Shown piece after piece: positions 1 to 5,994 of a stretch of 8,098 nt of DNA. This DNA comes from JAKJGV01 sp964617565 (GTDB lineage Bacteria; Verrucomicrobiota; Kiritimatiellia; CAIQIC01; JAGNIJ01). How positions within the stretch are numbered: position 1 is the first letter of the stretch; each line of letters starts with the position of its first letter. The notes beneath the pieces were generated by a model. That model was not told where the DNA came from, ran no database searches, and saw only the letters and a list, made by a program, of their open reading frames with translations. The translations under genes were made by a program, and so were the position numbers. The stretch is taken from NCBI GenBank assembly GCA_964617565.1, contig CAZTYH010000089.1, forward strand, positions 1-8,098, given 5' to 3'.

Positions 1-13
1 CGTCCCGTTTTTT

Positions 14-29
14 ATGCTAACGATTGCAT
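14..29. promoter_or_regulatory. LacI-family operator-like palindrome O1
   Basis: The site ATGCTAACGATTGCAT reads as an imperfect palindrome of the form ATGCnAnCGnTnGCAT centred on CG, which is the usual layout of LacI/GalR-family operators (hinge-helix leucine inserted at a central CpG). It lies in the AT-rich leader just upstream of the first gene. A possible -10 hexamer TATGCT (13-18) overlaps it, but the matching -35 would fall before the window. The gene 8 regulator of the same cluster is the obvious candidate ligand-responsive binder. The palindrome is seen directly; its binding by gene 8 is inferred. Confidence 0.5.
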
Positions 30-46
30 AGATCATTGAGGTGTAT

Positions 47-799
47 ATGTCGTATCAGCGCAACATATTTAGTTTCAATGTGTTGCACATAGTTGTAACA
101 TCATTTATCTGGTGCAATCGCTTGCAACGATTTCTAATATCTTTATGTGGGTGTGTTTTGGTGTGTGTTTCTGGTCTTTTCTTGCTGTCCGGTGAAGCAA
201 CGGCTGAGACCGGCGATGTCCCGACTGTTTACCTGGTCCCGCGAATGGCGCGCACCAATGTTTTCATCGCCACCCGGCCGGTCACCATGCCGTTTTACGT
301 TCACAACAACGCACTGAACCCACCGCCGCGCCACTTCGCGGCATCGGGCTACATGGGCGATGTCAGCGATTTGCGGGTCATGGGGGCCTACACCAATCTT
401 CTGCAAAAAGGCGTTCCGTGCATCAAGGTCGTCTATACCGGACAGGGCTCTTCCGGTTGGGCAGGCCTGGCCTGGCAGAATCCGGCAGACAACTGGGGCG
501 ACAAGCCGCGTGGAGGTTACAACCTGACGAAGGCGCGGCAGCTCGAGTTCTGGGCGCGCGGCGAAAGAGGCGGCGAAGTCGTGGAGTTCAAAGCGGGAGG
601 CGCCGCCGGACAATTTCCCGATTCCACCACGTTGACGATCGGTTCCATCACGCTCAGTAATGAATGGGTTCGCTTCGTGATAGACCTTCACGGAGAAGAC
701 CTCGGCTACATCAGCACCGGTTTTGCTTTCGTTTTGAACTCCATGGACAACCCAAACGGCTGCGTTTTTTACCTGGACCACATTGGGTATACCGACTGA
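47..799 (+). CDS. Secreted CBM-like single-domain protein, paralogue 1
   Basis: First of six paralogues. No named family is assigned; the fold resembles carbohydrate-binding beta-sandwich modules that end in a FYLDxI strand. From ATG 47 it is 250 residues. An unusually long leader runs to about residue 53, with a hydrophobic core (about 29-48) and a likely cleavage after EATA. The domain spans about 81-250: PFYVHNN, GYMGDVSDL, WQNPADNWG, GGYNL, FWARGERGGE and GCVFYLDHI. Its conserved Trp residues would suit sugar stacking. GAGG at 38-41 sits 5 bases before ATG 47; GTG 41 is in frame but overlaps that site. TTG 122 would give a more normal 28-residue signal peptide. The first ~130 bases are AT-rich and contain an operator-like palindrome, so the true start is uncertain. 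Cys125 and Cys239 are the only two cysteines of the domain and could pair. Confidence 0.8.
   Translation: MSYQRNIFSFNVLHIVVTSFIWCNRLQRFLISLCGCVLVCVSGLFLLSGEATAETGDVPTVYLVPRMARTNVFIATRPVTMPFYVHNNALNPPPRHFAASGYMGDVSDLRVMGAYTNLLQKGVPCIKVVYTGQGSSGWAGLAWQNPADNWGDKPRGGYNLTKARQLEFWARGERGGEVVEFKAGGAAGQFPDSTTLTIGSITLSNEWVRFVIDLHGEDLGYISTGFAFVLNSMDNPNGCVFYLDHIGYTD
113..126. promoter_or_regulatory. LacI-family operator-like palindrome O2
   Basis: TGCAATCGCTTGCA is a near-perfect palindrome (TGCAAnCGnTTGCA, with only one non-complementary position pair) centred on CG at 119-120. It resembles PurR/GalR-type operators (GCAAnCGnTTGC). Its centre is 98 bases from that of the site at 14-29, a spacing similar to those used for looping by LacI and GalR. 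It lies inside the annotated first gene, or in its leader if a downstream start is used. A weak -10-like TAATAT follows at 135-140. Binding by the gene 8 regulator is inferred. Confidence 0.6.
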
Positions 800-830
800 C
801 CGACATACGACCTGAAACAAGGAAAATGCG

Positions 831-1541
831 ATGAACGGATGTAAGTGTTTGTACAGGACTGCCGGCTGCTTCGTCATCTTCTTCCTGTTGGCCTCGCTCA
901 TTCGCAATGCGAATGCCGAAAGCCGAACCGGCATGATGCAGCGCCGCTCCGGCACAGGCGTCGTCGAATCGGTTTCGCGGCCCACCCGCCTGCCCGCCCG
1001 CCGGGCCTATCAGAAGAAACCCCCCGTCGAGATGCCCTTCTATATCCTCAACTACCGCATGCTGCCTGCCGTGGATAATTTCGCCGCCTCCGGCTTCATG
1101 GGCGACGTTTCCGATATTCGGCTGGCCGGATCCTACGAAGGAACGCGCGAGGAAGGCTTCCCGTGCCTGCGTGTCCGCTATGCCGCCCTCGGTGAAGCCG
1201 GTTGGGCCGGCGTAATGTGGCAGAACCCCGCCAACAACTGGGGCACGGTGGATGGTGGATACAATCTCACCAGGGCCAAGGCGCTGAGCTTCTGGGCGCG
1301 CGGCGAAAAAGGCGGCGAAGTCGTGGAGTTCATCCTCGGCGGAGCGTCAGCCGTATTCCCCGATTCCGACGGATTAACCACCGGCGACGTAACCCTGCGC
1401 CGCGAGTGGACACGCTATTTTTTCGATTTGTCCAAGGCCAATCTGAGTTACATCAGCTCGGGCTTCGGCTTCGTGATCAAGCAGGACCAGAACCAACTGG
1501 GCTGCACATTCTTTCTGGATGAGGTGAAATACCAGGAATAA
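831..1541 (+). CDS. Secreted CBM-like single-domain protein, paralogue 2
   Basis: Second paralogue, 236 residues. A Sec signal peptide occupies residues 1-29: Lys5/Arg9 n-region, FVIFFLLASLI core and ANA cleavage before ESR. An Arg/Pro-rich linker runs to about residue 66, and the domain covers 68-236 with PFYILNY, SGFMGDVSDI, WQNPANNWG, GGYNL, FWARGEKGGE, FPDSD and GCTFFLDEV. The start ATG 831 is 7 bases after AAGGA (819-823), and the gap from gene 1 is 31 bases. Like paralogue 1 it has a Cys in the strand after the linker loop (FPCLRV) and one in the C-terminal GC(T/V)F motif. A 43-base block matches gene 1 with one mismatch, pointing to recent duplication or gene conversion. Role inferred: extracellular or periplasmic glycan binding. 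Confidence 0.85.
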   Translation: MNGCKCLYRTAGCFVIFFLLASLIRNANAESRTGMMQRRSGTGVVESVSRPTRLPARRAYQKKPPVEMPFYILNYRMLPAVDNFAASGFMGDVSDIRLAGSYEGTREEGFPCLRVRYAALGEAGWAGVMWQNPANNWGTVDGGYNLTRAKALSFWARGEKGGEVVEFILGGASAVFPDSDGLTTGDVTLRREWTRYFFDLSKANLSYISSGFGFVIKQDQNQLGCTFFLDEVKYQE

Positions 1542-1552
1542 GGAGGTCTGTC

Positions 1553-2287
1553 GTGAGTAATCTGCGTCGTCAACGTTTGGTTCTCTTTGCGGGATTTGTT
1601 CTGTGCGCGGGGGTTTTGCAATCCCTCGCGGAAACGACTACGGCGCCGGTACCCGCGCCAAAGGTGCGAACCGCGCCGATCATGATGCGCTCAACTCCCG
1701 ACGGCGAATTGCTGCCCGCGGCCCGCCCTGAAAGTGCGGCCGACAAGAAACCTTACGAAGAGAAACGCATCGTGGATATGCCGTTTTATGTCCTCAACAA
1801 CAAGATGCTTCCGCCGGTTATGAATTTCTCGTTGTCCGGCTTCATGGGCGACGCGGCAGATCTCCGCGTCTCGGGCGGCTATGCGGCGATGATGCGCGAC
1901 GGATACCCCACGATGCGGGTTTCATACATGCCGGGCGGAAATTCCGGCTGGAGCGGCGCCGTGTGGCAAAACCCGGCGAACAACTGGGGCACCTTCGACG
2001 GCGGCTATAATCTGAGCAAGGCCCGGTATCTGAAGTTCTGGGCGCGCGGTGAAAAAGGCGGGGAAATCGTTTCGTTCACCATTGGCGGCAATGCCGCGAA
2101 TTATCCCGATTCCGACGCGCTGGCCACGGGCTCCATCAAACTTTCGGATTCGTGGCACGAGTATCTCGTGGATCTTTCGGAAGTGGACCTCCGCTACATC
2201 GGCGCAGGCTTCGGATTCGTGGTGAAGAGAGACGAAAACCCATACGGCTGCACATTCTTCCTGGATGATGTCCGCTACGAGAAATGA
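1553..2287 (+). CDS. Secreted CBM-like single-domain protein, paralogue 3
   Basis: Third paralogue, 244 residues, starting at GTG 1553. A perfect AGGAGG (1541-1546) shares its first base with the TAA stop of gene 2 and leaves a 6-base spacer. The signal peptide is residues 1-26: LRRQR n-region, VLFAGFVLCAGVL core and SLA cleavage. A Pro/Ala/Lys-rich linker of about 48 residues is followed by the domain at 76-244. This contains PFYVLNN, SGFMGDAADL, WQNPANNWG, DGGYNL, FWARGEKGGE, YPDSD and GFGFVVKRDENPYGC then FFLDD. It lacks the first Cys of paralogues 1 and 2 (YPTMRV instead) and keeps the C-terminal one, so no disulphide within the domain is expected. The gene overlaps gene 4 by 4 bases (ATGA), so coupled translation is likely. 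Function inferred from the domain pattern only. Confidence 0.85.
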   Translation: MSNLRRQRLVLFAGFVLCAGVLQSLAETTTAPVPAPKVRTAPIMMRSTPDGELLPAARPESAADKKPYEEKRIVDMPFYVLNNKMLPPVMNFSLSGFMGDAADLRVSGGYAAMMRDGYPTMRVSYMPGGNSGWSGAVWQNPANNWGTFDGGYNLSKARYLKFWARGEKGGEIVSFTIGGNAANYPDSDALATGSIKLSDSWHEYLVDLSEVDLRYIGAGFGFVVKRDENPYGCTFFLDDVRYEK

Positions 2288-2988
2288 TTATGACGGTTGG
2301 TGTCTCCATTCGAAAAGCGTTCCGGGCGGGCCTGGCCACCGCCCTCGTTGCGGCGTTCTGCTGCGGATGCGCGCAAATGAGACCACCCTCCGATGCGACC
2401 GCACCGCCCATCCAGGTCGTGCGCCAACCAAAGGGACCCGGAGCAAAGCCACCGTTTAAAGTCGGAGAATCCGTGGAACTCCCTTTCTATGTTGTAAACA
2501 ATGGGGTCATTCCCCCGCCCCGGAATTTCGCGCTCTCCGGATTCATGGGCGATATCACGGACCTGAACGCCGTGGGCGCATACTCCAACCCGCTCGTGGA
2601 AGGCCGCGCTGTGCTTAAATTCAAGTATGAACCGGACGGCAGCTGCGGATGGGCGGGCGCCACGTGGCAGAATCCGGCCAACAGCTGGGGCGTTTACGAC
2701 GGCGGATACAATCTCAGCGATGCCACGCGCCTCGCGTTCTGGGCCAGAGGCGACAAGGGCGGTGAAGTGGTCGAATTCACCGCCGGTGGCGCGGCGGCCA
2801 ACTTCCCGGACTCGGACGCGATTGCGACCGGACCGATCCTGCTGAGCCATGAATGGACGGAGTACATTGTGGACCTCTCTCCATACGAGATGTTCTACAT
2901 CGCCACGGGCTTCGGCCTGATCGTCAAGCACGACCAGAATCCATACGGCTGCGTGTTTTACCTGGATGATATCCGGTACGAAAAATGA
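2284..2988 (+). CDS. CBM-like domain lipoprotein, paralogue 4
   Basis: Fourth paralogue, 234 residues. ATG 2284 overlaps the TGA of gene 3. No good ribosome site precedes it, so translation probably depends on the upstream gene; ATG 2290 is an in-frame alternative. The N-terminus (SIRKAFR, then a short hydrophobic core, then AAFCCGCAQ) looks like a lipoprotein signal with an imperfect lipobox and lipidation at Cys29, so this copy is probably membrane-anchored while its neighbours look soluble. A Pro/Lys linker leads to the domain at 66-234: PFYVVNN, SGFMGDITDL, WQNPANSWG, YDGGYNL, FWARGDKGGE, FPDSD, TGPILL and GCVFYLDDI. By eye, the domain is closest to paralogue 5. Lipid anchoring is an inference from the lipobox alone. 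Confidence 0.82.
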   Translation: MIMTVGVSIRKAFRAGLATALVAAFCCGCAQMRPPSDATAPPIQVVRQPKGPGAKPPFKVGESVELPFYVVNNGVIPPPRNFALSGFMGDITDLNAVGAYSNPLVEGRAVLKFKYEPDGSCGWAGATWQNPANSWGVYDGGYNLSDATRLAFWARGDKGGEVVEFTAGGAAANFPDSDAIATGPILLSHEWTEYIVDLSPYEMFYIATGFGLIVKHDQNPYGCVFYLDDIRYEK

Positions 2989-3009
2989 AGGGTCGAAATA
3001 ACCAAACAG

Positions 3010-3015
3010 AGGAGG
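3010..3015 (+). promoter_or_regulatory. Shine-Dalgarno deciding the gene 5 start
   Basis: AGGAGG lies 8 bases before ATG 3024. The in-frame upstream ATG at 2985 has no ribosome site and would add 13 polar residues (MKGRNNQTEEDAD) ahead of a normal MKK signal peptide, so 3024 is preferred. Confidence 0.8.
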
Positions 3016-3023
3016 ATGCAGAT

Positions 3024-3749
3024 ATGAAGAAGAGTAGACCTGTCGGGGGGAGAACAAGCTGCGGAGTGCTTACAGCCGTGCTTTCGCTCCTGTTGATTGT
3101 CATGACCGTTTACTCGCACGCGGAGGACGCCGCGCCCCTGCTGCAACAGCGAAGGCAGTCCGCGGAGAAAGCGGAGCCCGTGCAAAGGCCAACCACGCTG
3201 GCAACCGACAAGCGGCCGTTCGCGGAAAGACCGCCGGTTAACCTGCCGTTCTACGTGATGAACAACCGGATACTCCCGCCCATCGTGAACTTTGCGCTCT
3301 CCGGATTCATGGGCGACGCGGAAGACTTGAAGGTGGCCGGCAGCTACACTGCGTTCCGGACGGAAGGGTTTCCCGTGATGCGCATTCAGTACGCGGCACA
3401 GGGCAAGAACGACTGGGTGGGCGCCGCGTGGCAGAATCCGGCGAACAACTGGGGCACCTTCGACGGCGGTTACAACCTGAGCAAGGCCAAGACCCTCGCG
3501 TTCTGGGCCAAGGGTGACAAGGGCGGCGAGATCGTGGAGTTCACGGTCGGCGGCGCGGCGGCAAACTTCCCGGATTCGGACACAGTTTCGACAGGACCGA
3601 TCGTCCTGAACGATGAGTGGACCGAATATACGCTGCCTCTCTCTTCCTACCAGATGTTCTACATCGCAACAGGTTTCGGGTTCGTCGTTAAACAGGATCA
3701 GAATCCCTATGGCTGCGTGTTCTATCTCGACGACGTCCGGTACGAATAA
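3024..3749 (+). CDS. Secreted CBM-like single-domain protein, paralogue 5
   Basis: Fifth paralogue, 241 residues from ATG 3024, chosen because of AGGAGG 8 bases upstream and a clean Sec signal peptide. That signal is residues 1-33: KKSR n-region, VLTAVLSLLLIVMTV core and SHA cleavage. A Gln/Arg/Pro-rich linker precedes the domain at 74-241. The domain has PFYVMNN, ALSGFMGDAEDL, WQNPANNWG, FDGGYNL, FWAKGDKGGE, FPDSD, STGPIVL, MFYIATGFGFVVK, and NPYGC then VFYLDDVRYE. It shares the MFYIATGFG and TGPI signatures with paralogue 4, so these two are the most recent pair. The longer start at 2985 overlaps the gene 4 stop and cannot be fully excluded. Likely a soluble exported glycan-binding protein (inference). 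Confidence 0.85.
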   Translation: MKKSRPVGGRTSCGVLTAVLSLLLIVMTVYSHAEDAAPLLQQRRQSAEKAEPVQRPTTLATDKRPFAERPPVNLPFYVMNNRILPPIVNFALSGFMGDAEDLKVAGSYTAFRTEGFPVMRIQYAAQGKNDWVGAAWQNPANNWGTFDGGYNLSKAKTLAFWAKGDKGGEIVEFTVGGAAANFPDSDTVSTGPIVLNDEWTEYTLPLSSYQMFYIATGFGFVVKQDQNPYGCVFYLDDVRYE

Positions 3750-3765
3750 TATTCGTTCCGGCGCG

Positions 3766-5244
3766 ATGCGCTTGCGCAGAGTGGCGGCCGGGGCCGGCTC
3801 ATGCATGGCCCTGCTGGCCGCCACCCTGTCGGGCTGCGCCTCGCTCCGCGCGGCGCGCGCCCCCGAGCGCATCGCGTGGGGAAAAGATGATCCGATCAAA
3901 CCCTATATCGTCTTCGACTTCGACAAGGAACGGGCCAAGCGGGAGATTGATGAATTCCTCGACTCACGCATGACCCGCAGCGGCCTGCTCCCCAGCTTCG
4001 GCGAAACGGCGACCACCACGTTCTCTTCCGACACCGGGCGTTTTCACGACGTGTACCATCGCAAGGTCGGCTATCTCGACGACGGCGCCTACACCTACGA
4101 CCTTGCGCTTGCCGCCATGGGGTTGCTGCTGAATGGAAGGCAGGCCGAAGGCGAGCGAATCCTCGATCTTCTTGAAAAAGATTTTTACCTGCCGAAAAAC
4201 GGCATCCGCGGTTTGTACAACTCCTACCGCGTCAGCAACGGCTACACGCAGGATGATCTTCAGATCGGCGGCGATGGGGACCGCATGCACGCGGGTCCGT
4301 TGCTCTGGGTTGCATTCGCCGCGCTGAACCATGCCAAGCTGATGCGCAATACCCGCTATCTTGAGTTCACGCTCGATATGATGGAGTGGTGCCGCTCGGA
4401 GCTCACCTATTACCGATTCCCGGATGGCGGACGCGGCGGCATCTCGATGGGCATGGGATGGGGTCCCGACTGGACAAAGATTTTTTCGACGGAACACAAC
4501 ATTGATTACTTCGCCGTGCTGCAAATGCTCGCGAAAATGTACGAGGAATCGCCGCCTGAAGTGCGCGCCATCTTCCATGAAAAGAATTTCACCCTCGAAT
4601 GGCTCCGCGAGGAGATGGACTGCACGAGACGCTGGCTCATGGAAGTGGTGTTTGACTGGAACACCCATATGTTCGGCGCCGGCGTGAATGAGAGCGGCGT
4701 CGATAGGATGCGCATTCTGGACGGCACAAGCTGGGGGTTAGGCGGTGTCGGGCCCGACAACTTCGCCAAGTGGGGCATTGATCTCGACCGCATGATCGAG
4801 TCCGCCCTCAAATACTGTGGGCCAAGCTACACGATGGAAAACGGGGATGTGATTCGCGGCGTGGATTTCACCGACCCCGAGGGCTACGACCATCAGCGCA
4901 CCCCGCTGGTGTGGTTCGAAGGCACCGGGCAGTTCATTATCGGTCTCGCGGAAACCGCGCGTTATTTCGCCCGCAACGGAGACGACGAGCGCGCGCGGAA
5001 GTACACGGCCATGGCAATCAGTTTCACCGAAGACATGAACCGGTTCGCGACATTCTACAACCTGGGCTCCTGCCTGCCGTACATGGCCATACGCCCGCCG
5101 ACCGATGAGATCGTGAAAACATTGAAGTGGGAATGGGAAATTCCGCGAGGCAAGACGGATGATGTGTGGGTCAAGTCCATGTCTTCCACAATGTGGTACC
5201 TGTACGCCGTTCATAATTTTTACAACACGATGGGGTGGGATTGA
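3766..5244 (+). CDS. Lipoprotein with (alpha/alpha) toroid enzyme-like domain
   Basis: 492 residues from ATG 3766. The signal RLRRVAAGAG... ends in a perfect lipobox LSGC (Cys24), so the protein is probably lipid-anchored. No Shine-Dalgarno is visible 16 bases after the gene 5 stop. The in-frame ATG at 3613 lies inside gene 5 and is rejected. The body is alpha-helical with repeating hairpins typical of six-hairpin glycosidase-like folds. Notable motifs are YLDDGAYTYDLALAA (103-117, Asp112), GGDGDRMHAGPLLW (168-181), STEHNID (241-247, Glu243 and Asp247) and WFEGTGQ (383-389, Glu385). These acidic residues are plausible catalytic groups, but I cannot assign a CAZy family or substrate. Its position inside an array of binding-domain paralogues argues for action on the same glycan. 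Hydrolase, lyase, epimerase and non-catalytic roles all remain open. Confidence 0.8.
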   Translation: MRLRRVAAGAGSCMALLAATLSGCASLRAARAPERIAWGKDDPIKPYIVFDFDKERAKREIDEFLDSRMTRSGLLPSFGETATTTFSSDTGRFHDVYHRKVGYLDDGAYTYDLALAAMGLLLNGRQAEGERILDLLEKDFYLPKNGIRGLYNSYRVSNGYTQDDLQIGGDGDRMHAGPLLWVAFAALNHAKLMRNTRYLEFTLDMMEWCRSELTYYRFPDGGRGGISMGMGWGPDWTKIFSTEHNIDYFAVLQMLAKMYEESPPEVRAIFHEKNFTLEWLREEMDCTRRWLMEVVFDWNTHMFGAGVNESGVDRMRILDGTSWGLGGVGPDNFAKWGIDLDRMIESALKYCGPSYTMENGDVIRGVDFTDPEGYDHQRTPLVWFEGTGQFIIGLAETARYFARNGDDERARKYTAMAISFTEDMNRFATFYNLGSCLPYMAIRPPTDEIVKTLKWEWEIPRGKTDDVWVKSMSSTMWYLYAVHNFYNTMGWD

Positions 5245-5265
5245 GGAATGAAGAGAAGCTTTCAC

Positions 5266-5295
5266 CTTTCCAATGGAAAGCGGCCGGACCCGGCC
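5266..5295. repeat. Two adjacent inverted repeats in the gene 6/gene 7 spacer
   Basis: CTTTCC-AAT-GGAAAG (5266-5280) and GGCCGG-AC-CCGGCC (5282-5295) are perfect 6-base-arm inverted repeats one base apart. As RNA the first could form a small hairpin; the second, with only 2 bases between full arms, would need to open its inner pair. Neither is followed by a T tract, so they are not intrinsic terminators. They may tune mRNA stability between genes 6 and 7, or be part of an inserted repeat. Confidence 0.5.
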
Positions 5296-5349
5296 ACCGG
5301 GGATGCGACGGAGGAGACCCGCCGCGCTCCGGAAAATCATACCAACAAT

Positions 5350-5383
5350 TTTCTCTCCCTCCGGGAGCGTGTTGGGGTGAGGG
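5350..5383. repeat. Dispersed intergenic repeat element
   Basis: The stretch carries a small inverted repeat CTCCC-TCC-GGGAG (5355-5367) followed by a TTGGGGTGAGGG tail. This matches from memory a repeat scattered through many GC-rich bacterial genomes, whose chance translations read like PHPNPLPEGE on one strand and LSLRERVGVR on the other. Here the minus-strand reading is PHPNTLPEGE. The copy runs into the signal-peptide codons of gene 7. Copy number in this genome cannot be seen from the window. Confidence 0.6.
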
Positions 5384-5967
5384 TCTTCTTCTTCCTTCTT
5401 TCCGCGCTGCTTTTCCCGCCGATTCCATCCTCCGCAACCATGCCGGACGAATTCCAGGGGATGTACATCTTCAAGGATTTCGGCTCCCGCGAAAACCACG
5501 GCGCGCCGTCGGGCTGGATGGGCGATTTCCGCGACCTGCGCATTGACGCAAACTGGACCAACAATCCTCACAGCGGCACGTCGTGCATAAAGCTGGTCTA
5601 CACGGCCGAAGGGTCCCGCCACGCCAACATGGTCGGCGTCATGTGGCAACACCCGGCCAACAACGATGGCTCCGTGGACGGGGGCATTGACCTGACCGGC
5701 GCCAGGCGCATCGTCTTCTGGGCGCGCGGGGAAAAAGGCGGCGAATTCATCCACGCATTTACCTTCGGCGGCATTCTCGGCGCCTATCCCGACACCGATA
5801 AAACGGTGCTGGCCGATACGTTCCTCTCGACGAACTGGACCCGCTACGAAATTGACCTGACCGGCCTGGATCTTTCGTACATCTCCAGCTTCTTCGGCTG
5901 GGCCACCGGCCGGTTTCACAATCCGGACGGCATGGTTTTCTATCTCGACGAAATACGAATTGAATGA
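5377..5967 (+). CDS. Secreted CBM-like single-domain protein, divergent paralogue 6
   Basis: Sixth and most divergent copy, 196 residues from GTG 5377. This start gives a compact signal peptide (MRVFFFLLSALLF, cleavage after PSSA at residue 20) with GGGAG (5363-5367) 9 bases upstream. A longer in-frame ATG at 5248, 3 bases after the gene 6 stop, would add 43 hydrophilic residues translated from the spacer and its repeat, with poorly spaced GAGG; automated callers may choose it. The domain begins almost directly after cleavage, without the long linker of the others. It keeps GWMGDFRDL, MWQHPANNDG, VDGGIDL, FWARGEKGGE, YPDTD, NWTRYEIDL and FYLDEI. It lacks PFYVxNN, the third Trp of WQNPANNWG and the C-terminal Cys (GMVF). 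These changes suggest a different ligand or partner. Confidence 0.75.
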   Translation: MRVFFFLLSALLFPPIPSSATMPDEFQGMYIFKDFGSRENHGAPSGWMGDFRDLRIDANWTNNPHSGTSCIKLVYTAEGSRHANMVGVMWQHPANNDGSVDGGIDLTGARRIVFWARGEKGGEFIHAFTFGGILGAYPDTDKTVLADTFLSTNWTRYEIDLTGLDLSYISSFFGWATGRFHNPDGMVFYLDEIRIE

Positions 5968-5983
5968 GTGATACGGCAACACA

Positions 5984-5990
5984 AAGGTGA
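5984..5990 (+). promoter_or_regulatory. Shine-Dalgarno deciding the regulator start
   Basis: AAGGTGA ends 4 bases before ATG 5995, which favours that start over GTG 5968. The GTG directly follows the gene 7 stop and would place the ribosome site inside its own coding sequence. Confidence 0.65.
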
Positions 5991-5994
5991 CGTT

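Noticed and set aside
78..90. ATGTG-TTG-CACAT inverted repeat as a third operator
   Set aside because: It has an odd-length centre without CG and does not fit the LacI-family form of the other two sites.
83..111. TTGCAC followed by TATCTG as a sigma-70 promoter
   Set aside because: Spacing is acceptable, but the -10 matches the consensus poorly. It cannot be separated from chance in an AT-rich stretch.
1570..1580. TCAACGTTTGG near the start of gene 3 as an operator
   Set aside because: It has a CG centre but short, mismatched arms, and it lies in signal-peptide codons with no promoter-like context.
2275..3057. Minus-strand frames opposite each paralogue (for example here and at 143-985)
   Set aside because: They mirror the conserved plus-strand genes, show the same shadow pattern in each copy and have no ribosome site or domain.
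3613..3765. Upstream extension of the toroid lipoprotein from ATG 3613
   Set aside because: It would lie within gene 5 in another frame and bury the lipoprotein signal. ATG 3766 directly precedes a normal RLRR n-region and LSGC lipobox.
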